Source of the DNA: Deinococcus indicus
GTDB lineage: Bacteria > Deinococcota > Deinococci > Deinococcales > Deinococcaceae
NCBI RefSeq assembly: GCF_002198095.1
Contig: NZ_NHMK01000009.1
Location: 925,509 to 989,508, forward strand
Length of the DNA stretch: 64,000 nt
Direction of reading: 5' to 3'
Shown: piece by piece, positions 41,908-53,457 of the stretch
How positions within the stretch are numbered: position 1 is the first letter of the stretch
Layout of the letters: every line of letters starts with the position of its first letter
Position numbers and translations under genes: made by a program
Notes under the pieces: model-generated
Told to the model about the DNA's origin: nothing
Database searches by the model: none
Seen by the model: only the letters and a program-made list of their open reading frames with translations

Positions 41908-42426
41908 ATGGAGCTTATGCCGAACCGTTACGCTGGCTCACCCGAGGACCGAGCGGCGTTGGACGCCTACGTGAAACTGTGGCGCGCGTCTCACGCCGTG
42001 GAGGTCGCCTCCAACCGGCACCTGGCCGCGCACAACCTGACCATCAGCCAGTTCGGGGTGATCGAGGCGCTGTACCACCTGGGGCCGCTGAGTCAGCGGG
42101 AACTGGCCGAGAAGATCCTGCGGTCGAGCGGGAACCTGACCATGGTGATCGACAACCTGGAACGCGACGGTCTGGTGCGCCGCGACCGGGACGAGGTGGA
42201 CCGCCGGATCATGCGGGTGTCGCTGACCCCGGACGGCGAGGCGCTGATCGGGCGGGTGTTGCCGCAGCACGTGTCGGGCATCCGCGAGGTGTTCTCGGTC
42301 CTGACGGGCGAGGAGCGTGATCAGCTGACCCGCCTGTCGAAGAAGCTGGGGCTGGCACTGAGGGAACGGGAGCAGGCCGAGCCGGTCGGGGCGGGCAGGC
42401 GCCGGGGGGCGCGCAGCAGCGCCTGA
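41908..42426 (+). CDS. MarR family transcription regulator
   Basis: A 172-residue winged-helix regulator: LTISQFGVIEALYHLGPLSQRELAEKILRSSGNLTMVIDNLERDGLVRRDRDEVDRRIMRVSLTPDG is the complete MarR DNA-binding core with wing. No cysteine in the N-terminal helix, so it is not an OhrR-type peroxide sensor. The start is unsettled: ATG 41908 or ATG 41917, neither with good spacing to a Shine-Dalgarno. It lies 145 bp before a fused dioxygenase-esterase whose separate homologues in Bacillus are controlled by the MarR regulator MhqR. Confidence 0.88.
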   Translation: MELMPNRYAGSPEDRAALDAYVKLWRASHAVEVASNRHLAAHNLTISQFGVIEALYHLGPLSQRELAEKILRSSGNLTMVIDNLERDGLVRRDRDEVDRRIMRVSLTPDGEALIGRVLPQHVSGIREVFSVLTGEERDQLTRLSKKLGLALREREQAEPVGAGRRRGARSSA

Positions 42427-42571
42427 CCGGAGCTGGAGCTGGTCGCGGGGCAGGGAGGGACCGGGAAGGTGGGTTCTCCCCGTTTCTGCGGTCGGCAGGT
42501 GGCAGCCGGGGAGCGTATGCTATGTATCGCGGGTCACCTTATAATCGTTCAATGTTAAGTAATATGGCTCC

Positions 42572-44221
42572 ATGACCTCCCACTCCCCCGCTCCCGGCAC
42601 CAGCCCCGTCCAGGGCCTGCACCACCTGACCGTCATGGCCAGCGACCCCCAGCGCAACGTGGACTTCTACACGCAGGTGCTCGGGCAGCGGCTGGTGAAG
42701 GTCACCGTGAACTTCGACGACCCCGGCACGTACCACTTCTACTACGGCGACCAGACCGGGCAGCCCGGCACGATCATGACCCACTTCCCCTGGCCCGGCG
42801 CGCGGCGCGGCGTGCGCGGCAACGGCGAGGTCGTCGCGCTGGCCTACTCGGTCCCGGCCGCCAGCCACGCCTACTGGCACGACCGCCTCGCGGGGCACAG
42901 CCTGACCGCCACGGCCAGCACCCGCTTCGGGCAGCCGGTCCTGACCTTCGAGGACCCGGACGGCACCTGGATCGAACTGGCCTTCGACGACGGCGTGCCA
43001 GTGCAACCCTGGCCCGCCTCGCCGGTCCCGGCCGACCATGAACTGCGCGGCTTCCATTCCGTGACCGCCTGGGTGCGCGACACGGACGCCGTGCGCCAGC
43101 TGCTGGTCGGGCAGCTGGGCTTCACGGAGGTCGGCACCGAGGCCGACCCGCAGGGCCCCCGCACCCGCTTCCGGGGCAGCGGGGACGGCGTGGGCCTGTT
43201 CGTGGACGTCGTGGAGCGGCCGGGCCAGCCGCGCGGCACCTTCGGGGCGGGCAGCGTTCACCACGTCGCTCTGCGCACCCGCGACGACGCCGAGCAGGAG
43301 GCGTACATGGCGTCCCTGAGCGAGGCCGGGTACCGGCCCACCCCGGTGCAGGACCGCCAGTACTTCCATTCCATCTACTTCCGCGAACCGAACGGCGTGC
43401 TGTTCGAGATCGCCACCGACGCCCCCGGCTTCCCCGACGACGAGCCGGTCGGGGAACTCGGGCGGCACCTTAAACTCCCGGCGTGGTTCGAGCCGCAGCG
43501 CGCGCAGATCGAGGCGCACGTGCCGCGCATCGTGAACCGCGAGTACGGCGTGACCATCGGCAACCGCGACCTGAACAGCCAGCCTGCGCAGCCCGAACCC
43601 GGAGCGGACGGCGTGCAGGTCCTGACTGCCGGGCGTCCCCTGGCCGACGCGCGGGTGGCGATGGTGCTGCTGCACGGGCGCGGCGGCACGGCGGCCGACA
43701 TCCTGAGCCTGGAACGCGAATTCAACCTGAGTGCGTTCACGTACCTCGCGCCGCAGGCGGACGGGAACACCTGGTACCCGCAGTCGTTCCTGGCGCCGCT
43801 GGCGCAGAACCAGCCGCACCTGGACCGCGCCCTGGCCACCGTGGACGCCGTCATGGGCGAACTGGCCGCGCAGGGCATCCCGGCCAGCCGGGTGGTGCTG
43901 GGCGGCTTCAGCCAGGGCGCGTGCCTGGCGCTGGAGTACGCCAGCCGCACGCCGGGCCTGGGCGGCGTGGTCGCCTTCAGCGGCGGCCTGATCACCCTGG
44001 ACCGGACCGCCGACCTGAGCGGCACGCCCGTGTTCATGGGCGTGGACCCCCGCGACGGCCACATTCCCCTGAGCCGTTTCGAGGAAACGGTCGCGAACCT
44101 GCGCGCACGCGGCGCGGACGTGGACGCCCGCGTGATTCCCGGCCTGGGGCACACCATCAACGCGGACGAACTGAACGCCGCCCGCGCCCTGATGAACCGC
44201 GTCGCCAGCACGCTGGAGTGA
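42572..44221 (+). CDS. Fused ring-cleaving dioxygenase (glyoxalase fold) and carboxylesterase
   Basis: A 549-residue two-enzyme protein. Residues 1-315: two vicinal-oxygen-chelate halves of the MhqO/MhqA type (GLHHLTVMASDPQRNVDFYTQVLG, SVHHVALRTRDDAEQEAY, YFHSIYFREPNGVLFEIATD), with metal His and Glu residues. Residues about 345-549: phospholipase/carboxylesterase of the MhqD type (LLHGRGG, nucleophile GGFSQGACLA, acid DPRDGHIP, His GLGHTIN). The homologous Bacillus enzymes are separate proteins in the quinone-responsive MhqR regulon. TAATAT lies 6 nt before ATG 42572 (leaderless). Role in quinone/catechol detoxification is inferred. Confidence 0.88.
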   Translation: MTSHSPAPGTSPVQGLHHLTVMASDPQRNVDFYTQVLGQRLVKVTVNFDDPGTYHFYYGDQTGQPGTIMTHFPWPGARRGVRGNGEVVALAYSVPAASHAYWHDRLAGHSLTATASTRFGQPVLTFEDPDGTWIELAFDDGVPVQPWPASPVPADHELRGFHSVTAWVRDTDAVRQLLVGQLGFTEVGTEADPQGPRTRFRGSGDGVGLFVDVVERPGQPRGTFGAGSVHHVALRTRDDAEQEAYMASLSEAGYRPTPVQDRQYFHSIYFREPNGVLFEIATDAPGFPDDEPVGELGRHLKLPAWFEPQRAQIEAHVPRIVNREYGVTIGNRDLNSQPAQPEPGADGVQVLTAGRPLADARVAMVLLHGRGGTAADILSLEREFNLSAFTYLAPQADGNTWYPQSFLAPLAQNQPHLDRALATVDAVMGELAAQGIPASRVVLGGFSQGACLALEYASRTPGLGGVVAFSGGLITLDRTADLSGTPVFMGVDPRDGHIPLSRFEETVANLRARGADVDARVIPGLGHTINADELNAARALMNRVASTLE

Positions 44222-44237
44222 ACGGGACAGGGTGACA

Positions 44238-44284
44238 GTTGATGGTCGATGGAAGTCAAGCAGAGTCCTCCATCGACCATCAAC
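44238..44284. terminator. 16-bp perfect hairpin between convergent genes
   Basis: GTTGATGGTCGATGGA (44238-44253) pairs exactly with TCCATCGACCATCAAC (44269-44284). It lies between the fused enzyme gene and the secreted protein gene and can serve both directions. Confidence 0.7.
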
Positions 44285-44298
44285 CGCTCACCATCAAC

Positions 44299-45039
44299 CT
44301 ACCTGAGGGTGGCGGCGACGTACACGGGCAGGGCGTCCGGTCCCTCGAAACCGGGGGTCAGGGCGCGCAGGGTGACCAGCACGCGGTTGCCCTGCACGTC
44401 CACCCGTTCGACGGTGTACCCGGCGGCGCAGTTCAGTGGGTGCGTGGCGGGCCGGGCGGGCGTGACGGGGTCGGTGTGGATGACCTGTCCGTTCACGCGG
44501 AGGCTGAACCCGGCGGGGCGGGTGCCGGGCGGCAGCAGGTCCGGGTACGGGCAGGCGGCGTTCACGGCGTACACGTTCAGGCGCACGGGTACGGGCACGG
44601 TCCACAGGCGCACGGGCGTGGACTGGGTGCGTCCGGGGGTCACGGCGTCCTCCCAGCGGGGGTACGGGACCGGGTAGGTGCGGCGGTAGCGGGGCACGCT
44701 GTCGGGCCGTCCGGTCAGCCCGGCGGCGCGCAGGAACGCCGGGACGGGCGGCGTGGTCAGGAGTGCGGCGCGGGCCTGCGCGGCCGTCCCGCCCTCCAGG
44801 GTGCGGGCGCGGCCCAGCACCGTCTGGCCGCTGCGGGTGCTCAGCACGTCCAGGCGGGCGGTCCCGAAGCCACTGCCGTCCTGCTGGCCGTTCACGACGG
44901 CCATGACGCGCTCGCCACCGGCGCTGAAGCGGACCCCGGTGACGGGCAAGCGCTCGTTGGCGTGCGCGCCGCCTCCCAGGGCTGCCAGCACCGGCAGGGT
45001 CCACAGGTTCAGGCGCAGGCCGGCAGGCAGTCGTCGCAT
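44299..45039 (-). CDS. Exported protein, possibly DUF2259 family
   Basis: A 246-residue secreted protein with a signal peptide (LRLNLWTLPVLAALGGGAHA, cleavage likely near residue 28). The mature part begins LPVTGVRFSAGGERVMAVVNGQQDGSGFGTARLDVLST, which resembles the DUF2259 predicted secreted proteins; the second half is a Pro/Val-rich beta domain (RYRRTYPVPYPRWEDAV, VPVPVRLNVYAVNAACPYPDLLPPG). Function unknown. ATG 45039-45037 has TACGGT 6 nt upstream (leaderless). Divergent from the second sugar operon. Confidence 0.7.
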   Translation of the reverse strand: MRRLPAGLRLNLWTLPVLAALGGGAHANERLPVTGVRFSAGGERVMAVVNGQQDGSGFGTARLDVLSTRSGQTVLGRARTLEGGTAAQARAALLTTPPVPAFLRAAGLTGRPDSVPRYRRTYPVPYPRWEDAVTPGRTQSTPVRLWTVPVPVRLNVYAVNAACPYPDLLPPGTRPAGFSLRVNGQVIHTDPVTPARPATHPLNCAAGYTVERVDVQGNRVLVTLRALTPGFEGPDALPVYVAATLR

Positions 45040-45167
45040 GAGCGTACCGTACACCGCCGGCGCCCCGGACGGCCCATGCGGGAGGCTGGGGATGGGCCGC
45101 TGCGGCCTGTCCAGGGCGGGTTGCAGGGCAGGTTCCGGGGTGGGTACACCCGCTGCCGCCTCATTCG

Positions 45168-45248
45168 TGGAACTGTTTCCATTGACAGTGCCGGGCCGGA
45201 CATGTACGCTTGGAGCACCTGAAGTTAATACACGTGGAACCGCTTCCC
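45168..45248 (+). promoter_or_regulatory. Strong promoter with two operator-like inverted repeats for the second sugar operon
   Basis: TTGACA (45182-45187), 17-bp spacer, TACGCT (45205-45210). Two copies of TGGAA-N4-TTCC flank it: TGGAACTGTTTCCA at 45168-45181, abutting the -35 box, and TGGAACCGCTTCC at 45235-45247 in the leader. Centres are about 67 bp apart. This looks like a two-site repressor arrangement; the repressor is not in the window. Confidence 0.72.
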
Positions 45249-45291
45249 AGGAAGCGGGCTGGGGCTGTCCAGCACCCACCAAGGGGGATGC

Positions 45292-46551
<1,260 letters not shown>

Positions 46552-46615
46552 TCACCCCCGCCTGAGCCGCGCCGCCGGCGCAGCCGTCACACCGAGTCAC
46601 TGTTCAAGGAGCCGA

Positions 46616-46652
46616 GCGGGGGGGACGCCCAGAGTCCGGGCCTCCCCCCCGC
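46616..46652 (+). terminator. GC-rich hairpin after the binding protein gene
   Basis: GCGGGGGGGACGCCC pairs with GGGCCTCCCCCCCGC across a 7-nt loop. In the 271-bp gap before the permeases; probably a partial terminator or mRNA stabiliser that favours the binding protein. A TACACT box at 46732-46737 could be a separate weak promoter for the permeases. Confidence 0.6.
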
Positions 46653-46822
46653 CTTCACGTGCCGGGCCGCCGGCCGAACCGGGAAGCGGTTGATGGACGG
46701 ACGGTTAACCGCCGGGCGCCGCGCGGGGTCCTACACTGCCAGCACACCCGTTTCCCGTCCAGTCTGATTCGCGGCCCCGCCCACCTGCTTCTGAGTTCCG
46801 CGCCAAAGGAGGCCACCCGACC

Positions 46823-47752
46823 ATGACCGTCAAGACTCCTGTTTCTGCTGCGCCCGTCAAGACACGGGGCATCGAGGCGGCCCGCGCCCGGACGGCCATC
46901 TGGCTGCTGCTGCCCACCCTGATCGCCATCGCGCTGGTCGCCGGGTACCCGCTGTACCGCACGATCTACTTCTCGCTGTTCGAGGCGAACCTGACCAGCC
47001 CGGACCAGCGGACCTTCATCGGGCTGGGGAACTTCTGGTTCACCACCCCCGAAGGCATCGGCCTGGGCTTCCTGCAGGACCCCAAGTGGTGGGGCGCCGT
47101 GAAGAACACGCTGCTGTTCACGGTGGTGTCCGTGTTCCTGGAAACCGTGTTCGGCATGATCATCGCGCTCGTCGTGAACAGCGCCTTCAAAGGGCGCGGG
47201 TTCCTGCGGACCGCCATGCTGGTCCCCTGGGCGATTCCCACGGTCGTGTCGGCGCAGATGTGGGCGTACCTGTACAACGACTCCTTCGGCCTGATCGGGC
47301 GCGGCCTGCTGGGCGGACAGGCGGTCCTGGCGAACACCGACAGCGCCATCTGGGCGCTGATCGCCGTGGACGTCTGGAAGACCACGTCCTTCATGGCGCT
47401 GCTGATCCTGGCCGGGTTGCAGAGCCTGCCCAGCGACATGTACGAGGCGGCCGACATGGACGGCGCGAGCAAGTGGACGCAGTTCTGGCGCCTGACGCTG
47501 CCGCTGCTGCGCCCGGCACTGCTGGTCGCGCTGGTGTTCCGCAGCCTGGACGCCCTGCGCGTGTTCGACGTGATGTCCGTGATGCTGGGCAACGTGAACG
47601 CCGCCAGCACCAGCATGACCGGGTACGCCCGGCAGGCGCTGATCGACAATCAGCTGCTGGGTCTGGGCAGCGCCGTCAGCGTCGCCGTGTTCGTGATCAT
47701 CATGGTGATCGTCGTGATGTACGTCACCGCCTTCCGCGTCAAGTTCGACTGA
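46823..47752 (+). CDS. Sugar ABC transporter permease (MalF type)
   Basis: A 309-residue CUT1 permease: cytoplasmic Ala/Arg-rich N-terminus, six helices starting [20 protein letters not shown], and EAA loop [33 protein letters not shown] lies upstream of the ATG. Forms the channel with the next gene product for the binding protein encoded just upstream. The gap to the next gene is 21 bp. Confidence 0.93.
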   Translation: MTVKTPVSAAPVKTRGIEAARARTAIWLLLPTLIAIALVAGYPLYRTIYFSLFEANLTSPDQRTFIGLGNFWFTTPEGIGLGFLQDPKWWGAVKNTLLFTVVSVFLETVFGMIIALVVNSAFKGRGFLRTAMLVPWAIPTVVSAQMWAYLYNDSFGLIGRGLLGGQAVLANTDSAIWALIAVDVWKTTSFMALLILAGLQSLPSDMYEAADMDGASKWTQFWRLTLPLLRPALLVALVFRSLDALRVFDVMSVMLGNVNAASTSMTGYARQALIDNQLLGLGSAVSVAVFVIIMVIVVMYVTAFRVKFD

Positions 47753-47773
47753 TTCCCAGCAGGAGGTGACCGC

Positions 47774-48625
47774 ATGAACCTGAAAAACACCAACCCCACC
47801 CTGTACTACCTGCAACGCGCCGGCTTCTACCTGCTGGTCCTCGTGATCGGCGTGTACCTGCTCGCCCCGTTCTTCTGGGCGGTCCTGACCAGCCTGCGCT
47901 CGCCCGGCGACCTGTTCCTCACGCCGCTGGAGTTCATCGGCGCGAGAACGACGTTCAGCAACTACGCGGACGTGTTCGCCAACCCCGGCTTCCAGCGGGG
48001 CCTGATCTACTCCCTGATCGTGGCGGTCGGTTCGGTCGCCATCAGCCTGCTGCTGGGCGCCTTCTCGGCGTACGCACTGGGACGCTTCCGTTTCCGGGGC
48101 AAGACCATCGTCATGTACGTGATCCTGGCAGTCAGCGTGTTCCCGCAGATCGCGGTGCTCTCGGGCCTGTACACCCTGATCAACAACCTGGGGCTGTACA
48201 ACAACCCGCTGGGCCTGATCCTGTCGTACCTGATCTTCACCATTCCGTTCACGGTGTGGGTGCTGACCAGTTTCGTGCGCGACATTCCGGGCGAACTGGA
48301 GGAAGCGGCGCTGGTGGACGGCGCCAGTCCCCTCCAGACGCTGTTCCTGGTGCTGTTCCCGGTCATGATGCCGGCGCTGGTCACGACCGGCCTGCTGGCC
48401 TTCATCAACGCCTGGAACGAGTACCTGTTCGCGCTGACCTTCACGAGCACCAACCGCACGGTGCCGGTCGTGATCGCCAACTACTCGGGCGCCACGCAGT
48501 TCGACCAGCCGTGGGGGCAGATCATGGCGGCCAGCATCGTGGTCACGGTGCCGCTGATCATCCTGGTACTGGTGTTCCAGCGCAACATCGTCTCGGGCCT
48601 GACCGCCGGGGCCGTCAAGGGCTGA
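47774..48625 (+). CDS. Sugar ABC transporter permease (MalG type)
   Basis: A 283-residue CUT1 permease with six helices and EAA loop [25 protein letters not shown], ending [11 protein letters not shown] as usual for MalG-like subunits. AGCAGGAGGTGACCGC precedes the ATG. The ATPase must be encoded elsewhere. Its TGA stop is also the first three bases of repeat copy E, so the dispersed element begins exactly at the gene's end. Confidence 0.93.
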   Translation: MNLKNTNPTLYYLQRAGFYLLVLVIGVYLLAPFFWAVLTSLRSPGDLFLTPLEFIGARTTFSNYADVFANPGFQRGLIYSLIVAVGSVAISLLLGAFSAYALGRFRFRGKTIVMYVILAVSVFPQIAVLSGLYTLINNLGLYNNPLGLILSYLIFTIPFTVWVLTSFVRDIPGELEEAALVDGASPLQTLFLVLFPVMMPALVTTGLLAFINAWNEYLFALTFTSTNRTVPVVIANYSGATQFDQPWGQIMAASIVVTVPLIILVLVFQRNIVSGLTAGAVKG

Positions 48626-48694
48626 TACGGACTCGGATTGAACGGGCTGCAAAGCCCTCCCGTTCCTGCCCTGACCGGCTGGAACGGGATTTTT
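48623..48694 (+). repeat. Dispersed TGATACGG-type repeat, copy E (left end) leading into a terminator
   Basis: TGATACGGACTCGGATTGAA followed by hairpin GGGCT-GCAA-AGCCC, then a separate stem CCGTTCC...GGAACGG followed by ATTTTT, a good intrinsic terminator for the sugar operon. The right half of the repeat is missing. Confidence 0.7.
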
Positions 48695-48853
48695 CTGCAC
48701 CCGTGCCGGCCGGGGCGCGCGAACCTGTGTAGACGCCCGGTGGTCCGCGCGGGCCTATCTGGCTGGACATCCCACGCCGGGCGCGCTCACCCTCCCTATC
48801 CTCTGTCGAGCGACCGGACCGGTTTTAGCCGGCCCCGGCACGAGGAGTCCCAC

Positions 48854-50014
48854 ATGTCTGCCACCACCCGAATGACCGCCACCCTGGCCGCCCTGCTGCT
48901 GGCGTCCGGCGCCGACGCCCAGAACAGGACCATCAGGATCGCCACGCTCTCTCCCCTGTCCGGCTCGCTCAGCAGCCTGGGCGTGCAGGTCCGCAACGGC
49001 ACGCAGCTGGCCGTGAACGAGGCCGCGCCCGCCTTCGCGAAACTGGACCTGAAGGTGCAGCTCGTCGCGTTCGACGATCAGGCTGACCCGGCCACCGGCA
49101 CCGCCGCCGCCCGCAAGATCGCCGCGGACCGTCAGATTCTCGCCGTGGTCGGCGCGCTGAACAGCGGCGTGACCATTCCCGCCAGCGCCGCGTTGCAGAG
49201 CAGCCGCGTGGTCATGGTGAACTCGGCCAGCACCGCCAACCAGGTCACGGACCGCGGCCTGAAGAACGTCAACCGCATCGTGCCGCGCGACGACGCGCAG
49301 GGACCCGCCGGGGCGAGCTTCATCCGCTCGACCCTGAAAGCGAAGAAGGTGTACGTCCTGAACGACAAGACCGCCTACGGCGAGGGGCTGGCGGGCGAGG
49401 TGGAACGCAGCCTGAAGGCGGGCGGCGTGAAGGTCGTGGCGAGCGAGGGCACCGAGGAGAAGGCGGACTTCTCCGGCGTGATCGCCAAGATCCGCCTCCA
49501 GAAACCCGACGCCATCTACTTCGGCGGGGTGTACAACCAGGTGGGCGTGTTCCTGCGGCAGCTGCGCGGCGCGGGCGTCACCGTTCCCGTGGTGGGCGGC
49601 GACGGCCTGGACAGCAGCGAACTGAGCAAGATCGCGGGACCCGGCGCGCGCGACGTGTACTACACGACGACTGCCGCGCCGGTCGAGTCGCTGCCCAGCG
49701 CCCAGTCGTTCGCGGCGACGTACCGCAAGACCTTCGGCATGGCCCCGCAGGGCTTCGCGGTGTTCGGGTACGACGCGGCCCGCGTGGCGCTGCGCGGCAT
49801 CCTGGCCGCCGCGAAGGCCGCCCCGAACGGCGTGCCCAGCCGCGAGCAGGTGCAGAGCGCCGTGCGCCGGGGCACGTACAGCGGCCTGCTGACCGGCACC
49901 GTGACCTTCAACGGCGTCGGGGACCGCCGCGAGGCGAACCTGTACGTCATGAAGCTCAATGGCACGAAGGCCACCCTGAGCGCCACCGTGAAGGTCGCGG
50001 CGCCCGCCCGCTGA
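48854..50014 (+). CDS. Branched-chain amino acid-type ABC substrate-binding protein
   Basis: A 386-residue LivJ-like periplasmic binding protein with signal peptide (MSATTRMTATLAALLLASGADA, cleavage near residue 22). The mature part has IATLSPLSGSLSSLGVQVRNGTQLAVNEA, AVVGALNSGVTIPASAALQ, YVLNDKTAYGEGLAGEVERSL and GFAVFGYDAARVALRGI, all typical of the family. GAGGAGTCCCAC precedes ATG 48854. The matching permease and ATPase genes are not adjacent, so the ligand (branched-chain amino acid or amide) is only inferred. Confidence 0.92.
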   Translation: MSATTRMTATLAALLLASGADAQNRTIRIATLSPLSGSLSSLGVQVRNGTQLAVNEAAPAFAKLDLKVQLVAFDDQADPATGTAAARKIAADRQILAVVGALNSGVTIPASAALQSSRVVMVNSASTANQVTDRGLKNVNRIVPRDDAQGPAGASFIRSTLKAKKVYVLNDKTAYGEGLAGEVERSLKAGGVKVVASEGTEEKADFSGVIAKIRLQKPDAIYFGGVYNQVGVFLRQLRGAGVTVPVVGGDGLDSSELSKIAGPGARDVYYTTTAAPVESLPSAQSFAATYRKTFGMAPQGFAVFGYDAARVALRGILAAAKAAPNGVPSREQVQSAVRRGTYSGLLTGTVTFNGVGDRREANLYVMKLNGTKATLSATVKVAAPAR

Positions 50015-50053
50015 CCGGCCACACGACCGGCGTTCAGAGGCACAGGAGCAAAG

Positions 50054-50106
50054 GCACAGGGGCAGAGGCACCGGGGGAATGCCCTCCGGTGCCTCTGCCC
50101 CTGTGC
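50054..50106. terminator. 21-bp perfect hairpin between convergent genes
   Basis: GCACAGGGGCAGAGGCACCGG at 50054-50074 pairs with its exact complement at 50086-50106. Positioned between the amino acid-binding protein stop and the pfkA stop. Confidence 0.75.
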
Positions 50107-50113
50107 GAGTCGG

Positions 50114-51147
<1,034 letters not shown>

Positions 51148-51151
<4 letters not shown>

Positions 51152-52140
51152 GGGAGCCTCGTTTCGGGGGCGGCGGGCGGGCGGGACCCGGCGTGGGTGC
51201 CGGTCGCCTGTAACGCCAGGGTATATGCGTCATTCTTACGCAAACCCTGCGAAACGAGAAGCTCACGTATATCCCTGACCCCCAGCCCCTGGGCGGCCCA
51301 GGCCTGCGCCTGCCCCAGATGATCGACCTGGGCGGCCTCGGCGGCCACCTCGGCGGCGCTGCGGCCGGCGACGACCACGGCGATCTCGCCGCGCACCGCG
51401 CCGCTGAAATGGGCCGCGAGTTCGCTCAGGGTGCCGCGCGCCGTCTCCTCGAAGCGCTTGCTGAGTTCCCGCGTGACGCTCGCGGCCCGGCCCTCCCCGC
51501 AGGCCTGCGCGAGGTCCAGCAGCGTGGCGTGCAGGCGGTGGGGGCTCTCGTACAGCACGCTGGTTTCCGCGCGGGCGGCGACGGCCGACAGGCGCTCCTT
51601 GCGTTCGCGCCCGCTGCGCGGCAGGAACCCCTCGAAGGTGAAGCGTCCGCCGGGCAGGCCCGACAGGACCAGCGCCGGCACGAAGGCGGTCGCGCCGGGC
51701 AGCACCTCGACGGGAATGTCGGCGGCGACGGCCGCCTGCACGAGTTCCGCGCCGGGGTCGCTGATGCCGGGCGTACCGGCGTCACTGACGTACGCGAGGC
51801 GCGGGTGCCGTTCCAGGACCTGCGGCGCGCGGCGCATGGTGTGCGCGTCCAGCCGCACCAGCGGCTTGCGGATGCCCAGGTGCGTCAGGAGCGCGCCGGT
51901 GCGGCGGGTGTCCTCGCAGGCGACCGCGTCGGCGGCGCGCAGCACCTCCAGGGCGCGCAGGGTGATGTCGCCCAGGTTCCCGACCGGGGTGGGCACCAGC
52001 CACACCCGCGCGCCGTCCGGGATGTCCAGGGGAGCGGCGTCCAGCGGGAGCGGCGCGCCTGTGCCGTCGGTGTCGTCTGCGCCGGGGAGATCCGTGTCCG
52101 CGTGATCCACGTCCGTCTGCTCCGGGTGGGGCTCAGTCAT
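51148..52140 (-). CDS. rsmI: 16S rRNA 2'-O-methyltransferase RsmI
   Basis: Tetrapyrrole-methylase-fold enzyme methylating C1402 of 16S rRNA. The 330 residues start with an acidic Asp-rich tail (about 40 residues), then [56 protein letters not shown] and [19 protein letters not shown], all diagnostic. The ATG overlaps the end of the small upstream gene by 8 bp, and the stop overlaps pfkA by ATGA. Confidence 0.94.
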
Positions 52141-52450
52141 TGGCGACCCGTGGCCCCCGGCCGTACCCGAGCGCGGCCTGCCCGAGCTCGGCGGCGGCGC
52201 TGCTGGCCTGCTCGCCCACGCGGCTGGCCTGCTCGCCCACGCGGCTGGCCTGCTCGCTGAGGGTGGCGGCCAGTCCGGTGTTCGGTTTCAGGCGCACCTT
52301 GACCTTGCGCGGACGCTTGAGGACGTTGGTGATGCGGGCGCGCAGCAGCTCGCCCTCCCCGACAGTGACGGTCACGACCGTGCCTTCCGGCAGGCGGCCC
52401 CCGATCACGACGACCACGCCGTTTTCCACGACGCCCTTGTAGGCTTTCAT
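52133..52450 (-). CDS. Small protein with DUF104-like N-terminus and EQASRVG heptads
   Basis: A 105-residue protein. The N-terminal part (MKAYKGVVENGVVVVIGGRLPEGTVVTVTVGEGE) resembles AF2212-like/DUF104 beta-barrel antitoxin-type domains. The C-terminal part has the seven-residue repeat EQASRVG twice plus a degenerate third, encoded by a 21-bp tandem DNA repeat (about 52204-52264), probably a helix. No toxin gene is seen next to it. ATG overlaps the upstream gene stop as ATGA. Function unknown. Confidence 0.7.
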   Translation of the reverse strand: MKAYKGVVENGVVVVIGGRLPEGTVVTVTVGEGELLRARITNVLKRPRKVKVRLKPNTGLAATLSEQASRVGEQASRVGEQASSAAAELGQAALGYGRGPRVAND

Positions 52451-52875
52451 GCTTCCCTCCTCTGGGCGCGGCGCTGACGGCGCTCGGCGCTGGACAGCGC
52501 TTCACGCAGCGCGACGATTTCCGATTCACGGGCTCCGCCCAGACGGGCGTACCGGTCGATGACCTCGGCCGCCTCGCGGCGGCGGTCCAGGCGCAGCAGC
52601 AGGCTGCCCAGGTGCTCGCCCGCCACGAAGTACGAACGGGGATTCTGCGGGTCGGCGGCCACCTGGGCGCGCGCGGCGGCCAGCCGGTCCAGGTGGACGC
52701 GGTGGCGGTTCACCTGCCAGCGCACCAGGAACGTCGCCAGTCCGAAAGTCAGGACGGCGCCCAGCACCGACACGGACACCGCCTCGGGCACACCGACCGC
52801 CGAGCCGACACGCACGGTCAGCGGGAAGCAGAACGCCAGGACCGCCAGGACCGCCAGGGTCGCCGCGTAGTTCAC
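52447..52875 (-). CDS. Small two-helix membrane protein with TPR-like tail, unknown function
   Basis: A 142-residue protein: two hydrophobic helices (YAATLAVLAVLAFCFPL and VSVLGAVLTFGLATFLV) followed by a charged helical tail that resembles a single TPR unit (NPRSYFVAGEHLGSLLLRLDRRREAAEVIDRYA). I start at GTG 52875-52873 (MNYAATLAV) because a leaderless micro-ORF ends there with GTGA; an upstream in-frame GTG at 52902 has neither promoter nor ribosome site in place. First full gene of the rsmI-pfkA operon. Confidence 0.75.
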   Translation of the reverse strand: MNYAATLAVLAVLAFCFPLTVRVGSAVGVPEAVSVSVLGAVLTFGLATFLVRWQVNRHRVHLDRLAAARAQVAADPQNPRSYFVAGEHLGSLLLRLDRRREAAEVIDRYARLGGARESEIVALREALSSAERRQRRAQRREA

Positions 52876-52934
52876 GCGGTCCCTGCCGGACCGGTCGGCC
52901 ACCGGGGGGCTGCCAGGATCGTCGGGCCTTTCAT
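52872..52934 (-). CDS. Leaderless micro-ORF (20 codons) at the head of the rsmI-pfkA operon
   Basis: ATG at 52934-52932, peptide beginning MKGPTILAAPRWP and ending GPAGTA, stop TGA overlapping the next GTG as GTGA. TAGACT (52947-52942) is 7 nt before the ATG. All later genes of the operon also overlap by ATGA or 8 bp, so the whole operon could be translated from this one leaderless entry. Confidence 0.62.
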   Translation of the reverse strand: MKGPTILAAPRWPTGPAGTA

Positions 52935-53016
52935 GATCGACAGTCTAGCGGGCCGGAGCGGGCCGCGCCGTGCGGGACTCCGGATTCCGGCGGGGCGGGG
53001 GTGTACCCTGGCGGGC

Positions 53017-53454
<438 letters not shown>

Positions 53455-53457
<3 letters not shown>

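Noticed and set aside
41889..42320. ATG 41889 after TTTACTTGACTTC as a leaderless start of the MarR region
   Set aside because: Its frame differs from the MarR frame and gives a Gly/Arg/Pro-rich shadow of 143 residues with no stop near the MarR start.
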